NCBI RefSeq assembly: GCF_000252445.1
Contig: NC_017790.1
Coordinates: forward strand, 43,501-107,500
Direction: 5' to 3'
Source of the DNA: Deinococcus gobiensis I-0
GTDB lineage: Bacteria > Deinococcota > Deinococci > Deinococcales > Deinococcaceae
DNA length: 64,000 nucleotides
In this document: piece after piece, positions 20,864-31,852 of the stretch
How the letters are laid out: each line of letters opens with the position of its first letter
Numbering within the stretch: the stretch's first letter is position 1
Program-made: the position numbers and the translations under genes
Notes under the pieces: model-generated
Databases searched by the model: none
Told to the model about the DNA's origin: nothing
Seen by the model: the letters and a program-made list of their open reading frames with translations, nothing else

Positions 20864-21880
20864 GTGCGCCCACCCCGCCTGCCCCCCGGCTCGCGCGTGG
20901 CGGCGCTGAGCCTGAGCAGCGGCATGGTCACCGGGGTCATGGGCCGGTACCACGCCGGAGTGCGGCAGGTCGCCGGGGCGCTGGGCTGGGAGGTGGTGCC
21001 CGCACCCAACGCCCTGCGCGGCCCCGAGTACCTGTACGCCCACCCCGAGGCCCGCGCCGACGACCTGCACTGGGCCCTGACGCAGCCCGACATTCACGGC
21101 CTGCTGAGCATCATCGGCGGCGACGACAGCATTCGGCTGCTGCCGCACCTGCGCCCCGACCTCGTGCGTGCCCACCCCAAGGCCTTCCTGGGCTTCAGCG
21201 ACAGCACGGTCACGCTGCTGCATTTCCTGCGCGCCGGGGTGATGGCCTACCACGGCCCGGCCCTGCTGACCGATCTCGCCGAGAACGCGGGCATCCGGCC
21301 TTTCGTCCTCGACGGTCTGCGCTGCGCGCTGGTGCAGGAGCCGCGGCCCTTCGACCTCTCGCCTGCCCCCGAATGGACGCAGGCGACGGTGCCCTGGGAA
21401 GACGTGGCGCTTCAGGAGACGCCGCGTTCCTTTGCGCCCGGCGACGGCTGGGTGTGGCTTCAGGGCGCGGCGCCGGCCGAAGGCCACCTCGTCGGCGGCT
21501 GCCTGGAGGTGCTCGACATGTTGTGCGGCACGCCCGGCTGGCCCGCGCCCGATCTGTGGCGCGGCGCGGTGCTCGCCCTGGAAACCAGCGAGGACGTGCC
21601 CGCGCCCACGCAGGTCGGCTACTGGCTGCGCAACTATGCCGCCCAGGGCATCCTGGCGGGCGCCGCCGGGCTGATGCTGGCGCGGCCACGCGGTTACAGC
21701 GCCGAGATGAAGGCCGAACTCTACGCCTGGGTGCGCCGCGTGCTGGCCGAGGCGGGCCGTCCCGAGCTGCCGGTGGTCGCCGACGTGGACTTCGGGCACA
21801 CCAGTCCCCAGCTCACGCTGCCGTTGGGGGGCCGCGCCCGCCTCGATCCGGGCGCGGGGCGCGTCACGGTCTGGCCGTAG
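20864..21880 (+). CDS. LD-carboxypeptidase (peptidase family S66)
   Basis: Cytoplasmic serine peptidase of the LdcA/MccF family, which trims murein tetrapeptides or microcin-type conjugates. About 338 aa. The nucleophile Ser is in FLGFSDSTVTLLHF, the Glu in LALETSED and the His in DVDFGHTSPQLTLPLG. The start is uncertain: GTG 20864 is the first conventional codon, but a CTG at 20846 overlaps the pta stop (CTGA) and sits 7 nt after a GGGAG, adding six residues. The overlap or tight spacing places it in the ackA-pta operon. Confidence 0.87.
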   Translation: MRPPRLPPGSRVAALSLSSGMVTGVMGRYHAGVRQVAGALGWEVVPAPNALRGPEYLYAHPEARADDLHWALTQPDIHGLLSIIGGDDSIRLLPHLRPDLVRAHPKAFLGFSDSTVTLLHFLRAGVMAYHGPALLTDLAENAGIRPFVLDGLRCALVQEPRPFDLSPAPEWTQATVPWEDVALQETPRSFAPGDGWVWLQGAAPAEGHLVGGCLEVLDMLCGTPGWPAPDLWRGAVLALETSEDVPAPTQVGYWLRNYAAQGILAGAAGLMLARPRGYSAEMKAELYAWVRRVLAEAGRPELPVVADVDFGHTSPQLTLPLGGRARLDPGAGRVTVWP

Positions 21881-21972
21881 GTCTGGGTGCGGCCCGGCCT
21901 TCCCTGGCCGTGACTGCCAGACGAACGCCCGGTCATCCAGCGGGCCGCTGCCGCGCGGGGCCGCCGGGCCGG

Positions 21973-21978
21973 TATCAT
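21973..21978 (+). promoter_or_regulatory. Leaderless -10 (TATCAT) of the metallophosphatase
   Basis: TATCAT lies 7 nt before GTG 21986. It contains the upstream in-frame ATG (21977), which is therefore unlikely to be the start. Confidence 0.6.
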
Positions 21979-21985
21979 GGGGGGC

Positions 21986-22738
21986 GTGCGGCTGCTGCTG
22001 CTTTCCGATATCCATGCCAACCACGCCGCACTGCAGGCGGTCCTCCGTGACGCCGAGACGCGGGGTTACGACCGCGCCGTGCATCTGGGCGACGCCGTGG
22101 GCTACGGCCCGCATCCCCAGGCGGTCTTGGACGCCCTGCGTGACCTCGACGCGACCTGCATCCTGGGCAACCACGACCAGATGCTCCTCGAATACGCCGA
22201 CCAGAAACGCGAGTACAAGGAGAGCGTGGTGTCGCTGGCCCTGCGCTGGCAGCTCACCCGCCTGAGCGAGCGCGACCTGAACTGGGTGCGCACCTGGCGC
22301 GACGGCGTGGACGACCCGGCTGTGGGCGCCCGCTACCGTCACGGCACGCCCATCAGCCTCGACGCCTACATGGACTCGGTGACGGCCGCCCGCGAGGTAT
22401 TCGCGCAGTGGCAGGGCCGGCTGGGCTTCGTCGGCCATACCCATGTGCCGGGGGTCTACGCCACCCTGAACGCCCCGGTGGGCGAGTGGATCAAGGCCCA
22501 GCCCTTTCCGGACGGCGGTTCGTACCTCGTGCCGCCCAGCGCCCGCCTCGTCCTGAATCCCGGCAGCGTGGGCCAGCCGCGCGACGGCAACTCGGCCGCC
22601 AGCTACGCCCTGTTCGATACGGCGCGCGGCTCCTTCGAGGTGCGGCGCGTGCCCTACGACATCGCCCGCACGCAGGAGGCGATCCTGGAGGCCGGGTTGC
22701 CGCCCGTCCTCGCCGCCCGGCTCGCCATCGGCAAATGA
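21986..22738 (+). CDS. Calcineurin-like metallophosphoesterase
   Basis: 250 aa with the metallophosphatase motifs [14 protein letters not shown] (D-x-H), [10 protein letters not shown] (GD), ILGNHDQ (GNH[D/E]) and the distal [12 protein letters not shown] plus [11 protein letters not shown]. This is the YfcE/MJ0936-like subgroup of small phosphodiesterases; the substrate is unknown. GTG 21986 is preferred over ATG 21977 because the latter falls within the -10. Its stop overlaps the next gene (ATGA). Confidence 0.88.
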   Translation: MRLLLLSDIHANHAALQAVLRDAETRGYDRAVHLGDAVGYGPHPQAVLDALRDLDATCILGNHDQMLLEYADQKREYKESVVSLALRWQLTRLSERDLNWVRTWRDGVDDPAVGARYRHGTPISLDAYMDSVTAAREVFAQWQGRLGFVGHTHVPGVYATLNAPVGEWIKAQPFPDGGSYLVPPSARLVLNPGSVGQPRDGNSAASYALFDTARGSFEVRRVPYDIARTQEAILEAGLPPVLAARLAIGK

Positions 22739-23691
22739 CAGCCCTTCCCTCCCTGCCGGATGTGGCGGCGCTGCACGGCCCGCTGCTCGAACAGACCTCC
22801 GCTTTCCGGGGCAACGCACTGCTGCTCACCGGCCCGGCGCGGGTGGGCAAGCTGGCCCTGGCACGGGCCATCGCCGCCCAGCACAACTGCACCGGGACGC
22901 GCGGCATGTACGGCGAGGCCTGCGGGACCTGTCCGTCGTGCCGCGCGCTGGCCGCCGGGGCCCACCCCGACCTCCTGACCGTCGAGCCGCGCGCCGTGAC
23001 CACCACCGGCAAGGTGGCGCGGCGCAAGATCATCCCCATCGGGGCGATCCTGGAGGGCCGCGACAAGGGCCGCGACTACGAGACGCACGTCTACGAGTTC
23101 CTGGAGGTCCGCCCGACCTTCCAGCGGCGCGTGGTGACGGTGGTGGGGGCCGAATATCTGGGCCCCGAGGCCGCCAACGCCCTGCTCAAACTGGTCGAGG
23201 AGCCGCCGCACGGCGCGCTGTTCCTGTTCCTCGCCGAGGACCTGCGCGCCGTGCTGCCCACCATCGTCAGCCGCAGCGCCCGCCTGGGGGTCGCCCCCGC
23301 CAGCGACGAGGCGCTGGGACGCGCCCTGCTGCGCGCGGGTCTGGACGCGGACGCGGACCTCATCGCCTTCGCGGGGGGCCGCGCTGGGGTCCTGACCGAA
23401 CACGCTGCCGTGAGCACTGCCCTGGACGACGCCCGTACCTTCGACGGCGCGCTGGGCGGGCCGCTGCTGGGCGCGCTCGGGGCCGCCGAGGCCCTGGAAA
23501 AACGCTGGGACGCCGCGTGGCACCCCGAGGCCCTGCGCTTCGTGTGGCGCGCGCGCCAGCCCGCCGCTCGTGCCCGCGCCGACACGGCCCTGGGCGAGTT
23601 GCAGGAGGCGCTGGAGGCCTACGCCAGCCCCAGCCTGAGCTTCCAGGTGTTCGCGCTGCGGCTGCGCGAGGCGCTGGGCGAAGCGGGATAG
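22735..23691 (+). CDS. DNA polymerase III subunit delta'-like clamp-loader protein
   Basis: 318 aa AAA+ clamp-loader protein. Seen: P-loop [14 protein letters not shown] (the Lys kept, Thr replaced by Leu), a zinc site with C-x-n-CGTCPSC (residues about 45-66), [26 protein letters not shown] as the Walker B/sensor stretch and SRSARL in place of the SRC arginine-finger motif. The missing Cys/changed P-loop fit delta', which does not hydrolyse ATP. An ATGA overlap couples it to the phosphatase gene. It converges with the LptG-like gene, only 19 bp apart. Confidence 0.82.
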   Translation: MTALPSLPDVAALHGPLLEQTSAFRGNALLLTGPARVGKLALARAIAAQHNCTGTRGMYGEACGTCPSCRALAAGAHPDLLTVEPRAVTTTGKVARRKIIPIGAILEGRDKGRDYETHVYEFLEVRPTFQRRVVTVVGAEYLGPEAANALLKLVEEPPHGALFLFLAEDLRAVLPTIVSRSARLGVAPASDEALGRALLRAGLDADADLIAFAGGRAGVLTEHAAVSTALDDARTFDGALGGPLLGALGAAEALEKRWDAAWHPEALRFVWRARQPAARARADTALGELQEALEAYASPSLSFQVFALRLREALGEAG

Positions 23692-23710
23692 GGGCCGCGA
23701 AGCCCGCCGC

Positions 23711-24826
23711 CTACCGTCTGGCCGAGCGCCATAGCAGCGCTGCCCCGGCCAGCACCGCGATGAGGTCGGGGGCGTAGGCGGCGAGCGCGGCGGGCAGCGC
23801 GGCCTGCTCGCCCAGCACCCGGAACACGCTCCAGGTGGCGTAGTACGCGAAGGCCAGCAGGATCGCCCAGGTCAGGCCGAGGTTCAGGCCGCTGCGGAAG
23901 GTGTATACGGCGAGGCTCACCGCGAAGAAGGCCAGCGCCAGGGCCGCCAGCGGCTCGGCGAACTTGCGGTGCAGCGCCATGAAATCGCCCGGCGAGGCCA
24001 CGTGCTGCGCGCGGTACACCGCCGTACGTGCCAGCAGTTCGCGCAGCGGCAGGTAGATGGGCTGCACCTGCCCGCTGCTCGCCGCGTTGGGGTCGAAGCT
24101 CGTCTGCACGTCCTGCACCGGCAGCGTGCCGCGCTCAAAACTCAGGACCGTGACCGGGCGGGCGTTCTGGTAGGTGACGCGCTGCCCGTCCTCGAGTTCC
24201 AGCACGTTGCTGCCGGGGGTCAGCCGCCCACGGCGCGCCGTGATGACCTCGCGCGGGGCCTGGGCGGTCTGCATGGTCACGATGCGCAGGTCCCCCAGCT
24301 CGCCGCCGGGGCGCACCTCGCCCACGCTGATGGCCCGGCCCAGGGCGTCGGTCAGGACGAGCGAGCGGCCCTGCGCGTCGGTGACCCCCAGCCCGATCAC
24401 GCGCGGATTGTCGAACACGATCTGGCGCTGCACCTTCTGGACCTCGACCTGTGCGCGCGGCATCAGGCCCTCCCCGATGGCGAAGGACAGCGCCGTGACC
24501 CCCAGCGCCAGCCCCAGCACCGGGCGCATGAGGCGCGTGACCGCGACCCCGCCCGCCAGCGCCGCCTTGATCTCCGAGTCGGCCGCGAGGCGCGACAGGC
24601 CCAGCAGCGCCGCGAACATCAGGGCGATGGGCAGCGCGCGCGCCACCGCCTCGGGGATGTTTAGGGCGAGCAGCCGCGCCACGAGCAGCGGGCTGGCCCC
24701 CTTGGCGAGCAGCGGCGCGATCACGTCCTGCAAGGCGGCCAGGATCAGCAGCAGGATCACGACCGCCAGCGCGCCCAGCAGCGGCGGCACCGTCTCGTCC
24801 AGCACGTAGCGCTCGAAACGTTTCAC
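23711..24826 (-). CDS. LptG/LptF-family permease (second of pair)
   Basis: 371 aa of the YjgP/YjgQ family: an N-terminal hydrophobic segment (ALAVVILLLILAAL), two further N-terminal membrane spans, a large extracytoplasmic beta domain (about 130-270) and three C-terminal spans. In LPS-bearing bacteria LptF and LptG pair with ATPase LptB to extract LPS from the inner membrane. Downstream of the other permease by 28 bp, so both are in one operon. The ATG overlaps nothing; an SD-like GGACGAC is weak. Confidence 0.88.
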   Translation of the reverse strand: MKRFERYVLDETVPPLLGALAVVILLLILAALQDVIAPLLAKGASPLLVARLLALNIPEAVARALPIALMFAALLGLSRLAADSEIKAALAGGVAVTRLMRPVLGLALGVTALSFAIGEGLMPRAQVEVQKVQRQIVFDNPRVIGLGVTDAQGRSLVLTDALGRAISVGEVRPGGELGDLRIVTMQTAQAPREVITARRGRLTPGSNVLELEDGQRVTYQNARPVTVLSFERGTLPVQDVQTSFDPNAASSGQVQPIYLPLRELLARTAVYRAQHVASPGDFMALHRKFAEPLAALALAFFAVSLAVYTFRSGLNLGLTWAILLAFAYYATWSVFRVLGEQAALPAALAAYAPDLIAVLAGAALLWRSARR

Positions 24827-24854
24827 GGTCGTCCTCCCCCACGCGGCCGGGCCA

Positions 24855-25910
<1,056 letters not shown>

Positions 25911-25968
25911 GGGGCAGGCTCCAGGGCGGGCGGGGAGGGAAGGGTCCCACTGAACGGCACGCCCCGGA

Positions 25969-25974
25969 TTCTAG
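25969..25974 (-). promoter_or_regulatory. -10 (TAGAAT) upstream of the LptF-like gene
   Basis: Seven nt downstream is GTG 25960, which opens a 22-codon Pro-rich frame that ends just inside the lptF-like gene in another frame, so this may be a leaderless leader ORF. Confidence 0.45.
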
Positions 25975-25992
25975 CGGCCCCGCATGAGCGAA

Positions 25993-26022
25993 AGGCCCGC
26001 AGACGGGAGAGTCTGCGGGCCT
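25993..26022 (-). terminator. ddrC terminator
   Basis: A perfect 12-bp stem (AGGCCCGCAGAC / GTCTGCGGGCCT) with a 6-nt loop. On the minus strand it is followed by TTTCG, just past the ddrC stop. Confidence 0.8.
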
Positions 26023-26041
26023 GGTCGGGGTGGGCGCGGGG

Positions 26042-26740
<699 letters not shown>

Positions 26741-26746
26741 ACGAAG

Positions 26747-26777
26747 AGTATAGCACAGATTATGTCAAAAACATAAT
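26747..26777 (-). promoter_or_regulatory. RDRM operator and leaderless -10 of ddrC
   Basis: TTATGTCAAAAACATAA at 26760-26776 is a 17-bp palindrome with 6-bp arms (7 bp if 26759 and 26777 are counted), the radiation/desiccation response motif bound by repressor DdrO until cleaved by IrrE/PprI. TATACT (26752-26747, minus strand) lies 7 nt downstream of it and 6 nt before the ATG, so the motif covers the -35 region. Confidence 0.93.
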
Positions 26778-27096
26778 AAGATGCGAGGGCAGAACTGAGG
26801 AGTTTGCGCTTCCTGGCGCTGGAAAGTGGCCCTCATCCCCCATAGGGCTCGACTTCCCGGCTGGCCGGAGACAGGCTGGCGTCCGCGCCGTCAGGCGACG
26901 GCCCTTCACGCCGCGCCGCTGGTCCTCGGTCCGGCAGTCAGCGTCTCGGGCGCCGTGCCGGTGGACCGCCTGGGCGCGGCCTCCGGGAACCTTCTGCCAA
27001 GCGTCGGAGATGCCGGGCGAGGCACGGCGACGGCGGGCAAACGGAACACTGAAGGGGCCGGGCCGGACCGCAGGCTCCTGACCCCTTCGGCTGTTC
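26778..27096. other. Intergenic region upstream of ddrC; no gene seen
   Basis: About 320 bp between the RDRM and the fumC stop, with no convincing reading frame. A 7-bp inverted repeat GAAGGGG/CCCCTTC (27051-27057 with 27082-27088) lies just past fumC and could weakly terminate it; there is no T-run. Confidence 0.5.
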
Positions 27097-28491
27097 TCAG
27101 TTGTGCGTCATCTCCAGCGGCACGACCCACTTGTCGAACTCGGCGTCGGTGACGTAGCCGAGGGCCAGGGCGGCCTCCCGCAGGCTGCTGCCCTCCTTGT
27201 GGGCCTTTTTGGCGATGGCGGCGGCCTTGTCGTAGCCGATGTGCTTGTTCAGCGCCGTGACCTGCATGAGGTTGATGCTCAGGTTCTGCTCGATCTTGGG
27301 CAGGTTGGGTTCGATGCCCACCGCGCAGTTGTCGTTGAAGGCCAGCGAGGCGTCGGCGATCAGACGGATGCTCTCCAGGACGGCGTGCACCATCACCGGC
27401 TTGAACACGTTGAGCTGGAAGTTGCCCTGGCTGCCCGCAAAGGCCACCGTGGCGTCGTTGCCGAACACGCGGGTGGCGACCATCGTCATGGCCTCGGACT
27501 GGGTGGGGTTCACCTTGCCCGGCATGATGCTGGAGCCGGGCTCGTTCTCGGGAATGGTGATCTCGCCGATGCCGTTGCGCGGGCCGCTGGCGAGCCAGCG
27601 CACGTCGTTCGCCATCTTCATCAGGGCGCCGGCCAGGGTCCGCAGCGCGGCCGAGGTCTGCACCAGCGCGTCGTGCGCCGAGAGGGCGGCGAACTTGTTC
27701 TCGGCCGAGCGGAAGGCGAAGCCGGTCTCGGCCTCGTACTTCTTCGCGGCCAGATCACCGAACTGCGGGTGCGCATTCAGGCCGGTGCCGACCGCCGTGC
27801 CGCCGATGGCGAGGTCCAGCAGCCCCTCGCCCGCGTGGCGCACCTCGGCCAGGGCGTAGTCGAGCTGTGCGACCCAGCCGCCGATCTCCTGCCCCAGCGT
27901 GATGGGCGTGGCGTCCTGAAGGTGCGTGCGGCCCACCTTGACCAGCCCGGCGTGCGCCCTGGCCTTGGCGTCCAGCGTGTCCCGCAGCTTGCCCACGCTG
28001 CCGTACAGCCGCTCGTTGAGTTCCAGCACCACCGCGATGTGCATGGCAGTCGGGAAGGTGTCGTTGCTGCTCTGGCCCCGGTTCACATGGTCGTTGGGGT
28101 GTACCGGGGTCTTGGAGCCCATCTCGCCGCCCGCGATCTCGATGGCGCGGTTGGAGATGACCTCGTTGGCGTTCATGTTGCTCTGGGTGCCCGAGCCGGT
28201 CTGGAAGACCACGAGCGGAAAGTGGTCGTCGAGCTTCCCGGCGATGACCTCGTTGGCTGCCTGCACGATCAGGTCGGCCACGTCGCGGGGCAGCTCGCCC
28301 AGATCGGCGTTCGCCTGCGCCGCGCCCTTCTTCAGGATGCCCAGCGCCCGGATCACGGGCCGGCCCCACACGAAGGTGTCGCGCCCGATCGGGAAGTTGT
28401 GGATGCTGCGCTCGGTCTGCGCGCCCCAGTAGCGGTCGGCCTGAACGTCCAGCGTGCCCATCGTGTCGGACTCTTTACGGGTGTGGGTCAT
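27097..28491 (-). CDS. fumC: Class II fumarate hydratase
   Basis: TCA-cycle fumarase, 464 aa, the usual length. Family marks: N-terminal [44 protein letters not shown], and the signature [13 protein letters not shown] near residue 320. TAGACT lies 8 nt before ATG 28491. It is a single gene, with the divergent ArsR operon on the other side. Confidence 0.97.
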   Translation of the reverse strand: MTHTRKESDTMGTLDVQADRYWGAQTERSIHNFPIGRDTFVWGRPVIRALGILKKGAAQANADLGELPRDVADLIVQAANEVIAGKLDDHFPLVVFQTGSGTQSNMNANEVISNRAIEIAGGEMGSKTPVHPNDHVNRGQSSNDTFPTAMHIAVVLELNERLYGSVGKLRDTLDAKARAHAGLVKVGRTHLQDATPITLGQEIGGWVAQLDYALAEVRHAGEGLLDLAIGGTAVGTGLNAHPQFGDLAAKKYEAETGFAFRSAENKFAALSAHDALVQTSAALRTLAGALMKMANDVRWLASGPRNGIGEITIPENEPGSSIMPGKVNPTQSEAMTMVATRVFGNDATVAFAGSQGNFQLNVFKPVMVHAVLESIRLIADASLAFNDNCAVGIEPNLPKIEQNLSINLMQVTALNKHIGYDKAAAIAKKAHKEGSSLREAALALGYVTDAEFDKWVVPLEMTHN

Positions 28492-28499
28492 AGCGCCTC

Positions 28500-28505
28500 A
28501 GTCTA
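28500..28505 (-). promoter_or_regulatory. Leaderless -10 (TAGACT) of fumC
   Basis: Read on the minus strand, 8 nt before ATG 28491. Confidence 0.6.
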
Positions 28506-28560
28506 AGCGGGGTCTCCCGGCAGGGTCGGCTGTCACGGGGGAAGGAACGCCATGCCGCAC

Positions 28561-28620
28561 AGAATGTCAAATATGCCTTGAAAAGAATATTTCAGTAAGA
28601 GAATAATCTGATCATTAGTC
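28561..28620 (+). promoter_or_regulatory. AT-rich promoter region of the arsR-SRPBCC operon
   Basis: A 60-bp stretch strikingly AT-rich for this window. TTGAAA (28578-28583) is a candidate -35, with AATAAT/TAATCT (28602-28609) as -10 at 18-20 bp. TGATCA and flanking bases may form the ArsR-type operator. This is an ordinary leadered promoter. Confidence 0.55.
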
Positions 28621-28647
28621 CCCGTCCGGGTCTGAGGAGGTCTTTCG

Positions 28648-28989
28648 ATGAACGCCGCCATCCTGGGCGCATTGGCTGAGCCACACCGCTTACATATCGT
28701 GGAACTGCTCGTCCGGGAACCGCTGACGGTCGGCGAGATCGCCGCACGCCTCGATCTGCGTCAGCCCCAGGCGTCCAAGCATGTCCGGGTGCTGGTGGAC
28801 GCCGGCGTGGTGGAGGTCGAGGCCGTCGCCAACCGCCGCATCTGCCACCTGCGCGCCGAGCCGTTCCGGGAACTGGACGGCTGGCTCGCGGCGTACCGGC
28901 AGCTCTGGGAGGCGCGTTTCGACCGCCTGGACGAGTACCTGGACCAGACCAGCGCCCCCCGCCCCTCACCCGAAGGAGAACAGCCATGA
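28648..28989 (+). CDS. ArsR-family winged-helix regulator
   Basis: 113 aa. The HTH runs through ALAEPHRLHIVELLVREPLTVGEIAARLDLRQPQASKHVRVLVDAGVVE, a textbook ArsR/SmtB DNA-binding domain. The metal-binding Cys motif is absent, as in the SRPBCC-linked subgroup. A strong AGGAGG SD precedes ATG. Overlaps the next gene by ATGA, so the two are coupled; such pairs usually autoregulate. Confidence 0.92.
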   Translation: MNAAILGALAEPHRLHIVELLVREPLTVGEIAARLDLRQPQASKHVRVLVDAGVVEVEAVANRRICHLRAEPFRELDGWLAAYRQLWEARFDRLDEYLDQTSAPRPSPEGEQP

Positions 28990-29522
28990 CCCAGCTTCCC
29001 TCCGCGCACCCCTCCCCCATGACCTCCCGCGTCGAGGACGGCCGGACCCTGGTCCTCGAACGCCTGTTCCGCGCGCCGCCCGAGCGGGTCTTCGCCGCGT
29101 TCTCGCAGGCCGAGCACCTGCGGCGCTGGTGGGGTCCACGCGGCTGGGAGATGCCGGTGTGCACGCTGGACTTCCGTCCGGGGGGCCGCTGGCATTACGG
29201 CATGAAGTGCACCGACCCGGCCCAGGGCCAGTTCTACGGCATGGAATCCTGGGGCCTGGGCGTGTACCGCGAGATCGGGGACGGGGCGCGCATCGTGTAC
29301 ACCGACTCTTTCTCGGATGCGCAGGGCGGGGTCAACGCGGCGATGCCCTCCACCCTCGTCGAGCTGACCTTCCCGGCGCAGGGCGGCGGCACACGGGTCG
29401 TGAACCGCTCGACCTACGCCAGCGAGGAGGGCCTGAGGACCTTGCTGGACATGGGGATGCTCCAGGGCATCAGCGAGACCTGGGACCGGCTGGACGAGGA
29501 CCTGGGAGCGGCCCAGACCTGA
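28986..29522 (+). CDS. SRPBCC (AHSA1-like) domain protein
   Basis: 178 aa with the START-like AHSA1 fold: LVLERLFRAPPERVFAAFSQAEHLRRWWGPRGWEMP at the N-terminus and the C-terminal helix GLRTLLDMGMLQGISETWDRLDEDL. The domain binds hydrophobic ligands; bacterial roles are largely unknown. Fixed partnership with the ArsR gene upstream suggests ligand-sensing or stress response. Confidence 0.9.
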   Translation: MTQLPSAHPSPMTSRVEDGRTLVLERLFRAPPERVFAAFSQAEHLRRWWGPRGWEMPVCTLDFRPGGRWHYGMKCTDPAQGQFYGMESWGLGVYREIGDGARIVYTDSFSDAQGGVNAAMPSTLVELTFPAQGGGTRVVNRSTYASEEGLRTLLDMGMLQGISETWDRLDEDLGAAQT

Positions 29523-29545
29523 GCCTTTTGTCTTGAACAAATGCG

Positions 29546-29578
29546 GCAGCCGCCCCCGGCCATCTGGTGGAGGCGGCT
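29546..29578 (+). terminator. Hairpin after the arsR-SRPBCC operon
   Basis: CAGCCGCC and GGCGGCTG arms enclose about 17 nt downstream of the SRPBCC stop; no T-run follows, so termination is uncertain. Confidence 0.45.
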
Positions 29579-29606
29579 GGGGGCCTTCGTCTGCCACAGT
29601 GGGGCC

Positions 29607-30467
29607 ATGCCCCGCCGCATGCTCGTGCCCGCACCTGCGCTGCGGCCCCTGGTTCAGATGTACCGGATCGTCGAGGAGAGCGCCCCGCAGCCCGAGCGGC
29701 ACATGCTGCTGCCCGAACACACCGCGCACCTGATCGTGCATTCGGGGGGCACCTGGATGCTGGGACCAGGCGGGGTCGCCGCGCCGCTGCCCCTGGCCAC
29801 CCTGAGCGGCCTGACGCTGACCCCCGCCCCGCTGCTCTCGGGTGGGCCGACGCGGGCGCTGTGGGCCGAGCTGTATCCCTGGGCCGCGCGGCAGCTGCTG
29901 GGCTGGAGCTATCCCGATCCGCCGCTGGACCTGAGTGCGGGGGCGGGCGGCCCGGCCCTGAGCGCGGCGGTGCGCGCCATCTCCGCCGCCCTGGCCGCCG
30001 CCGACTGGGACACGGCCGTCGGGCTCCTCGAGGGCTGGCTGCTCGCGCGCGCCGCGCAGACGGCCCGGGCCGCCGGGCCGGGTGTCCGCGCCGCCGTGCG
30101 CCTGTACCACAGCACCGGGCAGGCGCGCGTCGCCGATCTGGCCGCCGAACTGGACCTCAGCCCGCGCACCCTGGAGCGGCAGTTCGCGCAGGAGGTGGGC
30201 ATCGGGGCCAAGTCGCTCGCCCGGCTCATCCGCTTCGAGACGGCGCACAACCTCCTGAGCGATGATCCCCAGACCCCGCTGGCGACCCTCGCCTACGACC
30301 TGGGCTTTTCCGACCAGGCGCACCTGACACGGGAGTTTCGCGCGCTGGGTGGCCTGACGCCGGGAGCCTACGCCCGCCTGAGCCGTCTGCGCCGGGCGCT
30401 GGACCCCGGAGCCTGGCTGCCGGGCACGCTCGGAGACAAGCCGGTATGGCCGCCGCTGCCCGAGTAG
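29607..30467 (+). CDS. AraC-family transcriptional regulator
   Basis: About 286 aa. The C-terminal two-HTH domain is clear: GQARVADLAAELDLSPRTLERQFAQEVGIGAKSL and LATLAYDLGFSDQAHLTREFRALGGLTPGAY. The N-terminal part resembles DUF6597-type ligand domains of AraC regulators (PEHTAHLIVHSGG). The ATG 29607 is chosen; CACAGT 6 nt upstream is a weak leaderless -10, while the open frame further upstream overlaps a hairpin. The target genes are unknown; the adjacent MFS gene is a candidate. Confidence 0.85.
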   Translation: MPRRMLVPAPALRPLVQMYRIVEESAPQPERHMLLPEHTAHLIVHSGGTWMLGPGGVAAPLPLATLSGLTLTPAPLLSGGPTRALWAELYPWAARQLLGWSYPDPPLDLSAGAGGPALSAAVRAISAALAAADWDTAVGLLEGWLLARAAQTARAAGPGVRAAVRLYHSTGQARVADLAAELDLSPRTLERQFAQEVGIGAKSLARLIRFETAHNLLSDDPQTPLATLAYDLGFSDQAHLTREFRALGGLTPGAYARLSRLRRALDPGAWLPGTLGDKPVWPPLPE

Positions 30468-30536
30468 GCCGTGCCCCGTGTTCCCGGCAGCGGACCGGTG
30501 TCGCATTTGTGCAAGAGCCGCGCTCCCCTGTCCACC

Positions 30537-30542
30537 TACGCT
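30537..30542 (+). promoter_or_regulatory. Leaderless -10 (TACGCT) of the MFS gene
   Basis: Six nt before ATG 30549. Confidence 0.6.
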
Positions 30543-30548
30543 GCGCCC

Positions 30549-31790
30549 ATGACCGAGACCTCGTCCCCGTCCGCTGCGGTGCCCAAGCGTCCGCCCTTCC
30601 TCTTCCTGCTGACGACCGCGTTCCTGTTCTCCATCGGCATGACGCTCGTCTTTCCGGTGCTGCCTTTCATCGTCGCGCAGTATGTGCCGGACGTGCCCCG
30701 CCAGGCGACGGTCATCGGCTGGCTGACCGCCTGCTTCGCGCTGCTCTCGTTCTTCTCCGCGCCGGTCATGGGGGCGCTCAGCGACGCCTACGGCCGCAAG
30801 CCGGTGCTGCTGCTCGCGCTGCTGGGGTCGGCCATCGGCTACGTGCTGTTCGGGATCGGGGGCAGCCTGTGGATTCTGTTTCTGGGACGCGCCATCGACG
30901 GCCTCACGGCGGGCGGCATGAGCGCTCTGTTCGGGTACATCGCCGACAGCACCTCGCGCGAGGACCGGGGCAAGATCTTCGGGCAGATCGGCGCGACGGT
31001 GGGCGCGGGCTTCATCATCGGGCCGGCCATCGGCGGGGCGCTGTCGCACCTGAGCCTCAGCGCGCCGATGTTCGCGGCAGCCGGGGTGTGCCTACTGAAC
31101 ATGCTGTGGGGCGCCTTCGTGATGAAGGAAGCCGCCCGCAGCGCCCCGCGTCCGGCCTTCGACGCCTCACACCTCAACCCGCTGCTCCAGCTCCGGGGCG
31201 TGCTGGCCTACCCGGTCATCCGGCGGCTGGTGACGGTCAGCGTGCTGTTCGTGGTGCCCTTCTCGATCATGGGGGTCTCGAACGCGCTGCTGGCCCGCGA
31301 CGTGCTGGGCTGGGGGCCGGGGCAGGTCAGCACCCTGTTCATGGTCGTGGGCGTGGCCGATATCGTGGCGCAGGGGCTGCTGCTCCCTTACCTCATCAGG
31401 TGGCTGGGCGAGCGCGGCGTGGCGCAGCTGGGCCTGGGCCTGGGGGCTGCCGGGCTGGTGTGCCTGGCGCTGCTGCCGGCGCTGGCCGCCGCGCCGCTGG
31501 CCTACCTGGGCGTGCTGCTCTTCGCCACGGGCGAGGGCATCTTCAATGCGGCGCTGGGCACGCTGCTCTCGCTCTCGGCCCCCGACGAGGCGCAGGGCCG
31601 CGTGCAGGGCGGGTCGCAGGCCTTCAACTCGCTCTCGCAGATCGTGGGGCCGCTGTCGGGCGGGGCGCTCTACTCGCGCTTCGGCGGTGGGGTGACCTAC
31701 GGCGTGGGGGCGGCGATGGTCCTGGTGGCGCTGGCGGTCCTGACCGGCAGCCGTACCCCCAAGCCGCGGCCGGAAGCCCAGGCGGTCTGA
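30549..31790 (+). CDS. MFS transporter, Tet/Bcr drug-efflux-like
   Basis: 413 aa with twelve predicted membrane helices. The motif A loop [14 protein letters not shown] lies between TM2 and TM3, and [18 protein letters not shown] is the TM5 motif C of drug/H+ antiporters. Efflux of antibiotics or other small molecules is the likely role; the substrate cannot be inferred. A well-formed hairpin follows the gene. Confidence 0.9.
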   Translation: MTETSSPSAAVPKRPPFLFLLTTAFLFSIGMTLVFPVLPFIVAQYVPDVPRQATVIGWLTACFALLSFFSAPVMGALSDAYGRKPVLLLALLGSAIGYVLFGIGGSLWILFLGRAIDGLTAGGMSALFGYIADSTSREDRGKIFGQIGATVGAGFIIGPAIGGALSHLSLSAPMFAAAGVCLLNMLWGAFVMKEAARSAPRPAFDASHLNPLLQLRGVLAYPVIRRLVTVSVLFVVPFSIMGVSNALLARDVLGWGPGQVSTLFMVVGVADIVAQGLLLPYLIRWLGERGVAQLGLGLGAAGLVCLALLPALAAAPLAYLGVLLFATGEGIFNAALGTLLSLSAPDEAQGRVQGGSQAFNSLSQIVGPLSGGALYSRFGGGVTYGVGAAMVLVALAVLTGSRTPKPRPEAQAV

Positions 31791-31806
31791 ATCCGGGGGC
31801 AACGGC

Positions 31807-31838
31807 GAGGGGGCCACGGAACATACCGTGGCCCCCTC
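31807..31838. terminator. Bidirectional terminator between MFS and nitronate monooxygenase
   Basis: A perfect 13-bp stem (GAGGGGGCCACGG / CCGTGGCCCCCTC) with loop AACATA, followed on the plus strand by CTTCTGTTC. Confidence 0.8.
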
Positions 31839-31852
31839 CTTCTGTTCGGCTC

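Noticed and set aside
26760..26776. TTGACA inside the RDRM (minus strand) as a -35 element of ddrC
   Set aside because: Only 10 nt separate it from the TATACT -10, far below the usual 16-18.
29601..29606. Longer start for the AraC-type regulator at 29541
   Set aside because: It would place codons through the hairpin after the SRPBCC gene; ATG 29607 has a CACAGT 6 nt upstream.
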